A stretch of 12,036 nucleotides of DNA from Rachicladosporium sp. CCFEE 5018 (lineage: Eukaryota > Ascomycota > Dothideomycetes > Cladosporiales > Cladosporiaceae): assembly GCA_002077045.2 (NCBI GenBank), contig KZ111147.1, positions 1,532,743 through 1,544,778 on the forward strand, read 5' to 3'. The position numbers and the translations under genes are program-made. This document shows positions 1 to 7,992 of this stretch, in pieces; within the stretch, counting starts at the first letter, position 1; each line of letters begins with the position of its first letter. A model generated the notes under the pieces. The model made no database searches. It was not told the origin of the DNA and was given only the letters and a program-made list of their open reading frames with translations.

Positions 1-1944
1 TGCATCAGACGATGACCATGATCCAGATGATGATCGTCAATCCAAGACGGACGGCAACGACAAGCCTGCCAGGAAGGTTGACATGCAACGCGATGTGTTA
101 CAGTTTGTCAAATCAGGTAAACTGCTGACCGGGAAGCCTGGACGAACTCGTTATGTGGACAGCCATTTCCTCCGTGATCTTGATATCGGCGACGGCGACG
201 ATTGGCAGCGACTCTCTGACGACGAGGCTGACAGAGACTACTCGATCGTGCGCTCCGCAGCACCACTTGCCTTAGACCCGCTCACTGGAGCCTTGATGAG
301 CCCACGACAGTCATTATTACACATGTATCCGAATCACACAGAAGCCATGAGCCTGCTTCGGACCCATCTGGAGCGGGTGGAACCTCTGACAAAGATTCTG
401 CACATCCCTGCGCTCACTGCGATCTTTCAAACAGCCGTTTCGCGGCCAGCGGACATTGATGGGAAGGCCGAGTCTTGCGTCTTCTTCGCCGTCTGTCACT
501 TTGCTGCCTACGCCCTGACAGAATTCGAATGCACTCAGATCTTCGGACCATCACTGGACAGAGCTGCGGTGATGCAAAAGTATCACTTTGCAAGCTGGCA
601 ATCGCTGGTGAACGTAAAGTTCCTGAAAACGACTGAGTTCATGGTGTTGCAGGCCCTGGTACTGCTTCTCATGCCACTCGGTAATGTGTATGACCCGCAG
701 ACGTACTGGATCCTCACTGGGGTTGCTGCACGCATCTCGACGAGACTAGGACTTCATCGCGACGGAGAGAAGCAAGGTCTACCACCCTTTGACGTACAGA
801 TGAGGCGCAGACTGGCGTTCCAGATCATACCTTTAGATGGCAAGGCCTCACATCATGCCGGCGTCGGTATGGGCCTGCCTCCCAATTTCGACACGCAATC
901 ACCCATCAACACGAATGATGCTCAGCTATGGCCGGGTATGTCCAAGCCGGCAGAGGAGCAGAAGGGTGCTACCGAGATGATCTACTGTCGGGCCCGGTCA
1001 CATATTGGCAGATTCTTCGCGAAGCAAGGGAAATTAATGATGGACGGCGACGCGACAGAGACGCCGAACATCGAAGAATTCGATCGCAGCATTGACGTGG
1101 TCGAAAGCGAAGGTAGTTAAATTTCCCAGGATATTGCTATGACAATCATGCATGTGAAGCTAACACCGGCGTAGTCGAGGAGACATATCTCCGCTACTGC
1201 GATGTCGTCGATCCCCTGCACTTCTTGACTATTTGCAGCGCTCGGTCTGCTATCGCCGCCATGCGCCTGCGCATTCGGCTTGCGCAAGACCGAGCGAACG
1301 CTCTGCCCGAAGCAGAGCGCAAGAGAGCATGGGAGCTCGCACTGAAGATTATGGACACTGATGCAGCAGCATCCTCCAATACGAGCCTCCGCCGCTTTGC
1401 TTGGCATATGCGCTCTTTCTTCGTGTGGGGTAGCTGGGACTCACTCATCTTCCTGCTGGCGAGCTTGCGAAAGAATAACGGGGCACTTTCGCCTGGGGAC
1501 GTCAATGCAGCTTGGACTAGGATCGAGGCCACCTATACTCACCACACGGAGCTCGTTGAGCAGGATCGCGCTCTTCCTGAGGCAGTGGGGCGAGTCACAC
1601 TGAAGGCTTTCGAAGCCAGTCCGCCAACTGATCGCTTCATTGAGCCCAACTTCATCACGACACTGCGCACGATTCGACAAAGCAAAGCCATAGCGCGAGC
1701 AGCGAAGGACGCGGCTGCGACGCCTTCGTTGACTGACAGCAGTACGATCACATCGCCATCAGATCTAGTATCGCCGGGCGTCAGCAACGCACTTGAATCG
1801 TATGCCGGTACTATGGACTTCGACATGAACGCCGATTACAATGCGGGCTCGGCGGATGATTGGGCGTTCTGGGATCAGATGATCAGAGATTACCAGGCCT
1901 TGCCGGATCTTGGACAAGCACAATTTGGACAGCAGACTTTCTAG
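1..1944 (+). CDS. Fungal-specific transcription factor, zinc-cluster type (5' partial)
   Basis: Two exons: 1-1112 (open from the window edge, codons start at base 2) and 1175-1944. They are joined over a 62-nt intron with donor GTAGTT and acceptor GTAG, and the splice restores the frame. The visible part is 626 residues. It matches the fungal-specific transcription factor homology domain (Fungal_trans family): an N-terminal stretch with MYPNHTEAMSLLRTHLERVE, a central RLGLHRDGEKQG with the following RRRLAFQIIPLDGKASHHAG block, and ETYLRYCD..DPLHFLT just after the splice. These are class landmarks of Zn2Cys6 regulators, which act in the nucleus. The DNA-binding zinc cluster is not in the window and should lie upstream, because no in-frame stop precedes the first visible ATG at 83. 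The C-terminus is acidic and aromatic (DDWAFWDQM), which may be an activation region (inference). The target genes cannot be read from the sequence. Confidence 0.88.
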
Positions 1945-2558
1945 GCATATGAGAGACGCATGTTGCATGTGTTGGCTATGCTCGAAGTGCCTGCTGGCGG
2001 AGCAGTCGTCGATAGTGATGGGCCCTGTATGGGGTTCACGGTGGAGATGCATCAGCAGACACCACACAAGACGGGTAGAACGGACTTATGCGGACAAAGG
2101 CTCGTCTTCTCCAGCAATCGAGTCGCGCCATTAGCAGCGCAACATGAGTCCAAGACCAGCAAGTCCGTTGTTCCCGTCACCAGCAGACGGTGTCTCCGAA
2201 GGGACTACCGAATTCCAACCGGGTAATTACCGCATTGGGACAGCGCCGCCTGGGCACTCAAGAGCGCTGACAAAGACACCGTTTGTGTACAACGGGGCTG
2301 TACCATATGACCACGTCGCACAGGTCGATAAGTCATAGTCGGTATTAGTGCAATCAGTGCGGACGGTCTTTGCTAGTAACGGCGAAGACTGCGATGTCCG
2401 TCCGTCGCCATGGACGGGTACAAAAGCGACGAGCGGGTTTCGTCGACAGGACCCGGGGACTCCTGATACTGCCATCGATATAGTCAACTCCGAAGCTCTA
2501 CGCAGTCTTCAACAAGCCACCGCAAGCCTCCACTCCGCCAAAACATTGCGATAAAGCC
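1945..2558. other. Intergenic region, no gene recognised
   Basis: This stretch lies between the transcription factor stop and the first small paralogue. Short open frames occur on both strands, but none has convincing codon use, splice signals or a recognisable motif. It presumably holds the 3' UTR of the upstream gene and the promoter and leader of the downstream one. A short leader ORF starts at the ATG at 2393 (29 codons) and may be a uORF, but this is weak. One arm of a 16-bp inverted repeat lies at 2272-2287. Confidence 0.5.
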
Positions 2559-2681
2559 ATGTTCGACTCACTCGTCAAGCTCGGTGAGGGCATGGGCGCT
2601 GCTCACACCTACTCTACCACTATGCCGCCACCTTCACAGACTATCGGCACCTACTCCGCTCCGCTCACAAACGGTGTCTTT
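2272..2681. repeat. 16-bp perfect inverted repeat, arms 2272-2287 and 2666-2681
   Basis: AAAGACACCGTTTGTG at 2272-2287 is the exact reverse complement of CACAAACGGTGTCTTT at 2666-2681. The right arm is inside exon 1 of the first small paralogue, where it encodes part of APLTNGVF. The flanks show no further similarity, so this is not a transposon terminus that I can support. Confidence 0.5.
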
Positions 2682-3080
2682 TACGAGAATTCACTGCTGT
2701 GGAAGGGACATCCAGACGAGATACTACTGGTCACGATCAGGATCTATGATGGGTCAGAAGTTGTAGATGGCAGTGCTGCAGATCTACCACAGCGGTATTC
2801 ATGTCGCTGTTTCCTTGAGTGCAAGGAGTACTGACGGCTACTCAGTCCACCGACGCGAAACTTTGTCGCGAGGGTCAGCACGCGTCTCGGATGTTCGCAA
2901 GACAAGCCCTATAAGATCCAAGCACTCCGGATGCCCAGATACGAGTACGACCAACACCACCGACGCGATGTGTACGGCGAGTACGCAGGAAGCGAGCCGC
3001 AGCGATGGTGGACGAGTGCCATGCTCGAAGAGCGGTATGGACGGTATCAGCAGCCCTCGAGTCAGGTAGCGACATCATAG
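2559..3080 (+). CDS. Small uncharacterised protein, tandem paralogue copy A
   Basis: Exon 1 is 2559-2794 and exon 2 is 2846-3080, giving 156 residues. The 51-nt intron has donor GTATTC, a branch-like TACTGAC and acceptor CTCAG. The model is chosen because it restores clear homology to the gene at 3586-4228: both start with MF, both have a hydrophobic strand late in exon 1 (DEILLVTIRI, residues 53-62), both splice in phase 2 at an R codon after LPxR, both continue with an STRL motif, and both carry a 41-residue block starting at MPR (residues 108-148) with 23 identical positions, including HHR, EPQ, EERY and YQ. Without the splice the frame stops inside the intron at 2832. This copy ends shortly after the conserved block and lacks the glycine-rich tail of copy B. 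I do not recognise the family. There is no signal peptide or membrane segment. It could be a functional diverged copy or an early pseudogene, but no lesion is visible. Confidence 0.68.
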
Positions 3081-3585
3081 TCACGGAATCGACGGATTGA
3101 CTCCATCCTGCACCCTCTTCCCCAACATCGTCTCCATCAAGCAAACGCTCCCTCGTTCGGCATCTCCCAAACCTGCCCTCCGTCAACTCTATGTAGCCTC
3201 AAACCCTCGCAGCCAAGAAAACAAGCACGTGAGGACTACCCGCATTTGGCAATGAGCTAAGATAAGAACATGTGCGGAGCTGCATGTACCTCTGTATCGT
3301 TTCGAAGCTATCGCAAGCTTTGTGTGCGGTGCGATCTCGACCTTGCTGGGAGTGCAGACGTCACCCGAGGCTTTTGTGGAATGTAGGGTACTTTTGTCAT
3401 GCGCATGGTCGTGAGGCTGTTTGTGGTTGTACCGCACCTTCTGCGATTAGATTGACGGAGTGTATAAGTATATCACCATACTGCTACGCTGTGCAATTGT
3501 CCATTGGTGTCTCCGATCGTCTCGCGATCCCAGCACTCGTCTCATACCGAGCCAACTAACAATCGGCGCATACCAACCCAGCATC
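3081..3585. other. Intergenic region between the two paralogues
   Basis: About 500 bases without a supportable gene. It should contain the end of copy A and the promoter of copy B. I see a GATA-type hexamer (AGATAAG near 3257-3263), a TATA-like TATAAGTATA at 3463-3472 and an inverted CCAAT at 3503-3507. No repeat links this spacer to the region upstream of copy A that would mark the duplication unit. Confidence 0.45.
3463..3507 (+). promoter_or_regulatory. Possible core promoter of copy B
   Basis: TATAAGTATA lies about 115 bases before the ATG at 3586, followed by an inverted CCAAT (ATTGG). The spacing is plausible for a fungal promoter, but such short motifs occur often by chance and the CCAAT is on the unusual side of the TATA. 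Confidence 0.25.
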
Positions 3586-4228
3586 ATGTTCGCGCCCTCG
3601 CTCTTCGCATCGCGAGCCGGCTACGCCAACGCCATAGCCGGCGACTATCTCTACGATCCCAATCGCCGCGGTTCCACGACCTCTTCGACCGGCACATCGC
3701 CTCCAAATCCAGCAGATCCCGTAGCTCTGGAGCGAAGTGTAACAGCGCCGACGAAAGGCTCGGCAGATGCACTGAGCGAGAACGACATCATTATTATTAC
3801 TGTGCGCATAACGCCCAAGAGCAGGAGGGCGAGTTTCGATGATCCGTTGCCTGATCGGTAAGTCCGCACGCCTACCAAACCAACATTGTGATCGCACCTC
3901 GAGACCACAGACTCACACTTCCCCCAGCCCCGCACCCCGCTCCTTCATCCGCCGCCTCTCCACGCGCTTATCCACTCCCCCCGACGCAACAAAATACAAA
4001 GCCGTCAAGATGCCCCGCGGCGAGTACCTACGGCACCACCGACACGACCATGAGGGGAGGTACGTTGGCACGGAGCCGCAGAAGGATTGGACTGAGGAAG
4101 AAGTCGAGGAGCGATATGCACAGTATCAGGAGATGCGGTTGACGAATAGTTTTCGTGGAACGGCGATAGGCGCGGGTGTAGGAGGGCAATTTGGCGTGGG
4201 AATGGTGGGGCTGCGGCCGTGGAGTTAG
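3586..4228 (+). CDS. Small uncharacterised protein, tandem paralogue copy B
   Basis: Exon 1 is 3586-3857 and exon 2 is 3928-4228, giving 190 residues. The 70-nt intron has a consensus GTAAGT donor and a CCCCCAG acceptor. The alternative acceptor at 3910 leads into a frame without the conserved block. The N-terminal third is low in complexity (Ser, Thr, Pro). A strongly hydrophobic strand, NDIIIITVRI, lies at residues 66-75. The basic STRL region follows, then the conserved block at residues 119-159 (MPRGEYLRHHRHDHEGRY, then EPQKDWTEEEVEERYAQYQ), and finally a glycine-rich tail (GTAIGAGVGGQFGVGMVGL). The block is charged and probably helical (inference). I recognise no enzyme motif and cannot name the family. 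It is the better preserved member of the pair, with copy A 505 bases upstream in the same orientation. The start context is ATCATGT. Confidence 0.75.
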
Positions 4229-5089
4229 TGTTGCGGGGGATGGGGAGGTGGGGAGTGGGGAGTGGGAAGTGGAAATGGTCGGAGAGCGAGCAGCTGAGGC
4301 AGTGTACCATGGGAATATGAGAGGGGAGATCTAGGATGAGCCAAGGGACTGATGGAGATGTATAATGATGCTCGACGATTCCCGCGAGGCGTTCTGGAGT
4401 TTGTAGCGAGGGCTGCAGCGTAGGAAACATAAGTTAGCTCGCACTCTCTCAATTGGGATACGCTTCGATTCGCTCTTGCACTCTACTCTCGCATTGTCGT
4501 GAGGTCGTGCCAACTACCGCTCCCTGATCCCATCTGTCTCATGGCAACAAGATCAGAAAGCGGTCGCAAGAAAGTAACTCTTTACCTCACTTATATGCGT
4601 CTCACACAACGACGGCATGCCAAGAACATGATCAACATTTTGGACCCGCTTCACGTCGAAGGATTCGGCCCCAATTTCCATGCCTCCTGATATTGCGGCT
4701 GGGCAGCTCGCGACAGAGCAGGCCAAGTCAATTGCCAGTCTTCACCACTGACGAAGGGTCAAATTCGAATGCAGAGATTCGCTGAGCCGTGAAGCATACC
4801 AACGACAGATGCAACAGACCCTGGATCCCGTCCACCTTTCGCGAGGACTCGAGCGTCGTCACGGCTGAGGACCTGGTCACCGCTATTTCTCACCCATACA
4901 CTGTTGCAGGCAAACATAAGGTAGAGATGGGAGCCTAGTCATCCCATGCGCACAATAACTCTTCGGTCACGAAACGCCGCAGTGGCGATACGATTACCAC
5001 GACAGAACCGGGGCATTTTGGGTTGAAGACCTCACCCGACGACCACTGCAATCCCGGGACCTCCGACAGGCCAACGAGACAGATTTACC
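4229..5089. other. Intergenic region before the P450 gene, no gene recognised
   Basis: About 860 bases. The first part is the 3' flank of copy B and carries a G-rich tract (separate entry). Several short open stretches follow (for example around 4541-4690 and 4770-4865 on the plus strand), but none has splice signals or similarity that I can support. The last part is the leader and promoter of the P450 gene. I saw no mobile element, RNA gene or long repeat. Confidence 0.5.
4235..4266 (+). other. G-quadruplex-forming motif in the 3' UTR of copy B
   Basis: Five G-runs follow each other: 4235-4239 (5 G), 4242-4245 (4), 4250-4253 (4), 4257-4260 (4) and 4264-4266 (3), separated by loops of only 2-4 bases. 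This meets the usual definition of a G-quadruplex motif, with four runs of at least four G. It starts 6 bases after the stop codon and is on the mRNA-sense strand, so it could fold in the transcript as well as in DNA. Confidence 0.7.
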
Positions 5090-6888
5090 ATGAACAACGA
5101 CACACTACTCTCCCCTCCAACCTCGAGTCCTTCCCTCCTCACAGCTCTCCTCAACAACACCCCCAGCTACCTCACCGCGCATCCTATCCTGCTGATCGTC
5201 GCCCTCCTGCTGCTATCCCTAGCGTCAACCCGCTACCTCAGCTCCCGCTCAACCAGCCCATCAAGACCTTCCAATGGCTCCCCGATCCCCATCCCAGCAG
5301 TCTCCTACTTCGTCCCCCTCCTCGGCCATCTTCCCAATATGGCCTACGACGCCGCGGCCTTCACGCGCAATCTCAGAGACATCTACCGCGGCCAAGGCGC
5401 GTACTCGCTGAACTTCGGCGGCACAGTGCATAACATCATCTTCGCGCCTGCGCTGGCGACTTCGATGCTGAACCAGCCGAATGCGAACGCCGAGGCGGAA
5501 ACGGTGTTCAAATCGCTCATGGGACGTGTCTTTGGCTGGCCAGTGGTAGCCGAGAGCGAGGGTTATGATGCCTTCCTCGCGCCGCTGAATGCGCTGTATG
5601 TCAATTTCTCTTCCCGGGAGCCGTTGGGTGAGATGGTCGGGAGGACGGCGGAGAGGGTTAAGGCTATGATTGGGGAGTTTGTGACGGGAAATGAGAGTCA
5701 GGTTGATCAGACGCTTTGGGAGCGGTTCGCGAACGCTGAGGTCAAGCGAGACGCGAAAGGGGAGGAAGTCGTGGAGGTGGATTTGCTGGAGCTGGTGAGA
5801 GATTGGTGTGCCAGGGCGGCGAATGCGAGTATCATCGGGAGTGATTTTATGAATAATTTCCCGGAGTTCTGGAAGGATCTGTATGAGATGGATCGAGGCT
5901 TCTTACTACTTGCCACCGGGCTACCGAGATGGCTGCCCATACCGCCATTGACGAGGGCGCATCTGGCAAGGAAGCGAATGCTGGACTCGTTGGAGGTGTT
6001 TGAGCGGGCTGTCGACAAGCATGGCGATGGAAAGGATGCGGGAGCAGAGTGGAGGGGACTGGATGACGTGGGACCCGTGGTCAAGGGACGACTTGAATTG
6101 TATAGGAAGTATGGCATCAGTATGAGGGCGAGAGCGGCGACGGAATTGGCGCTAATGTGGGCGGCGAATGCGAATTCGAACTCGCTGGTTTTCTGGATGC
6201 TCGAAAGAGTCTATGCTGATAAGGCACTGTTGGCACTTCTGCGAGGGGAAATCGCGCCCTACGCTCGACCTGCGCAACCTAGCTCCGACTTCGGTATGCC
6301 AGAGCTGCCGCGACTGGAGGTCCTTGACGTCGAGGGGATCTGTTCTAGTTGCCCACTGCTGAAGAGCTGCTATATCGAGTGCCTCCGCGTTGACACCGCA
6401 AGCTGGAGTCTCAAGATCGTTAAGGAGGACTTCGTGCTCGCGCCGCGGGACAAGGAAGCGCAGACTTGGTTGCTACGCAAGGGCCAGTTTGCGCATGTTG
6501 CACATGACCTGCATAACACTGATCCGAATGTTTTCGAGCACCCGGATGTTTGGAAGCCGGACCGGCATGTGAAGTACGATGAGGATGGCAAGGCGGTAGG
6601 TGCTGATTTCGGAAGTATGAGACCTTATGGTATGTCACATTTCTGAGCTCCCCACGTTTCTCGTTATCGCAGTACTGACTTACTCCAGGCGGCGGTGGCC
6701 ACATGTGCAAAGGTCGACAGTTCGCCTACAAGGAGTGCATGATGTTTGTCGCAGCCATCATCGCAATGTGGGATGTTGACGCTGTCGGTGGTGGCGAGTG
6801 GAAGATGCCAAAGCATAAGAAAGCCACTGGCGTGTACAACACGAGTAGTCCAACTCGCGTTTGGGTGAAGCGGCGGCAAATGCCATAG
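5090..6888 (+). CDS. Cytochrome P450 monooxygenase, CYP7/CYP8-like fungal type
   Basis: Exon 1 is 5090-6629 and exon 2 is 6689-6888, giving 579 residues. The 59-nt intron has donor GTATGT and acceptor CTCCAG. The start has a good context (TTACCATGA). An N-terminal hydrophobic anchor (about residues 31-48) and a proline-rich hinge (PIPIPAV) point to the endoplasmic reticulum. The I-helix region is at 345-369, where the usual A/G-G-x-D/E-T motif is replaced by MWAANANSNS. The ExxR motif is ECLR at 430-433, and the PERF-like region is FEHPDVWKPDRH at 482-493. The heme loop is PYGGGGHMCKGRQFA with the axial cysteine at about 520; Tyr replaces the usual Phe. The odd I-helix is typical of the CYP7/CYP8 clan (sterol hydroxylases, prostacyclin synthase) and of fungal relatives annotated that way. 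The substrate is unknown. A length near 580 exceeds the common 500, mainly from the N-terminal leader and inserts. The gene converges with the membrane-protein gene at 6905. Confidence 0.92.
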
Positions 6889-6904
6889 ATCAGTAGCACT
6901 TGGA

Positions 6905-7470
6905 TCAGTAGTCCGAGTCTACTTCTTCCATGATCGCTGTGCTCAGTAAAGTACGAGAGCGGCCCTTGCTCACTCGACTATGAACACTGTCGGATGGACT
7001 CAGGTAGGATGGTGACATGATCGGTTGATCAATTGTGGCTTTCTGCTTCGCCTTGATTTGACGATATTGCTTTGCATCGCGATTCGGGCGTACGTCGCGA
7101 TCATCGAGTCGTAGCAGACGATGAGTGGTCTTGTAGACGTATGCAAGGCCGAGTCCTCCAATGATGCCGATCAGAGCTGCGATGCCGAGATAGTTGTAGA
7201 GTGGCTACAATATGTCAGCACCCGAGACACGTGAGAACTGTATGTCGAGTTCCGACTCACCTCGAGCTTGACAAGCAGTTGAATTGGAATAGCGAGAACG
7301 GCTACAATGGCGCGTGCAAGGTATACTACAGGTTGGAGGAGGAATGCCAAGGGTCTCCAGAGGAAGCTTGCCAGTGCGAAAAGAATGATTGCCAGATAGT
7401 ATACAATGACGGCAACCGGGTAGCAGATCCACCACAGTACAGTCACCGTCCAGTCGAGGTAGATGTTCAT
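6905..7470 (-). CDS. Uncharacterised multi-pass membrane protein
   Basis: Minus-strand exons are 7470-7261 (70 codons) and 7204-6905 (99 codons plus stop), giving 169 residues. The 56-nt intron has a consensus GTGAGT donor and a TTGTAG acceptor, in phase 0. The start is the ATG at 7470 in good context (CGACCATGA). The frame is open further upstream, but with no ATG. Residues about 9-32, 42-66 and 71-94 are strongly hydrophobic, suggesting two or three membrane spans, rich in W and Y near the start (VLWWICYPVAVIVYY). The C-terminal 70 residues are hydrophilic and basic (RLDDRDVRPNRDAKQYRQIK) and probably cytosolic, with a Ser-rich stretch and an acidic end (MEEVDSDY). I recognise no family. 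It is divergent from SNF1 beta (522 bases between starts) and convergent with the P450 (16 bases between stops). Confidence 0.82.
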
Positions 7471-7992
7471 GGTCGAGGTTGCCACCCACTCCAAGCAACC
7501 CGCTGCAATCCCTCCTCGACACCACCCAGTCGCGTGCCGGTGCCAATATGCTAGCAAGCGAACAGCATGTTACAGATGTCGTGCATTGGAGGATTCGGCA
7601 CACTCCGAGCAGTTCGCCGCATCAAGCGAGATGCATGCTACCGTGGCGAGTCACTCCAATCACAGGGCTGGATCTCCGCCTCTCACATGTGCTTGCAGGG
7701 CTTACGGCACGGGCAGGCGAGGGTCGTACAAAGGTCCAAGGCACCGCTGCTGATTCGCTTTCTTGTTGATTGTACGAAGTGTTTGGTGAACTGCTGGTCA
7801 CACTGGATTGTGCTTTGTTTGTTGCGAGTCCGTGGCATTGGGAGGGAAGGACTGGCTTCTATTCATAGCGCGTACTTGCCTTCACACGGGCCGAGATCGG
7901 CATTGGGGTGAGATTTTGTTGGCGGGGTTGTGTTGATTGGCAGGCACGAGGGACTCGAGGCATATTGTGTAAGGCAGGAGGGTATCAAGGCG
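7471..7992. promoter_or_regulatory. Shared divergent promoter region with a CCAAT box
   Basis: This 522-bp interval separates the starts of the minus-strand membrane protein and the plus-strand SNF1 beta subunit and must hold the promoters and leaders of both. CCAATCA at 7656-7662 is a full match to the CCAAT-complex (HAP/CBC) site, near the middle of the interval. Another CCAAT on the opposite strand is part of GATTGGC near 7935. No convincing TATA box is seen. I cannot assign the sites to one gene or the other. Confidence 0.45.

Noticed and set aside
2227..2487. 86-codon minus-strand open frame with an APLYTNGVF segment resembling APLTNGVF of copy A
   Set aside because: The resemblance comes only from the 16-bp inverted repeat; the flanking bases do not match, so it is not a third paralogue.
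4005..4430. 141-codon minus-strand open frame overlapping copy B
   Set aside because: It is antisense to a well supported exon and to the G-rich tract, whose complement gives the Pro-rich sequence. It is a shadow frame.
4499..4690. Plus-strand open frame upstream of the P450
   Set aside because: It begins at GTG with a short internal ATG part, has no motif or splice partner, and its codon use is not coding-like.
7471..7557. N-terminal extension of the minus-strand membrane protein
   Set aside because: The upstream frame starts at TTG, not ATG. The ATG at 7470 has a good context and begins the hydrophobic domain.
7922..7927. CreA-type hexamer GCGGGG upstream of SNF1 beta
   Set aside because: A degenerate 6-base site occurs often by chance, and no second adjacent site supports real CreA control.
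7930..7992. Longer N-terminus for SNF1 beta
   Set aside because: The frame is open from 7930 but begins at GTG. The first ATG is 7993, which also produces the expected myristoylation signal.
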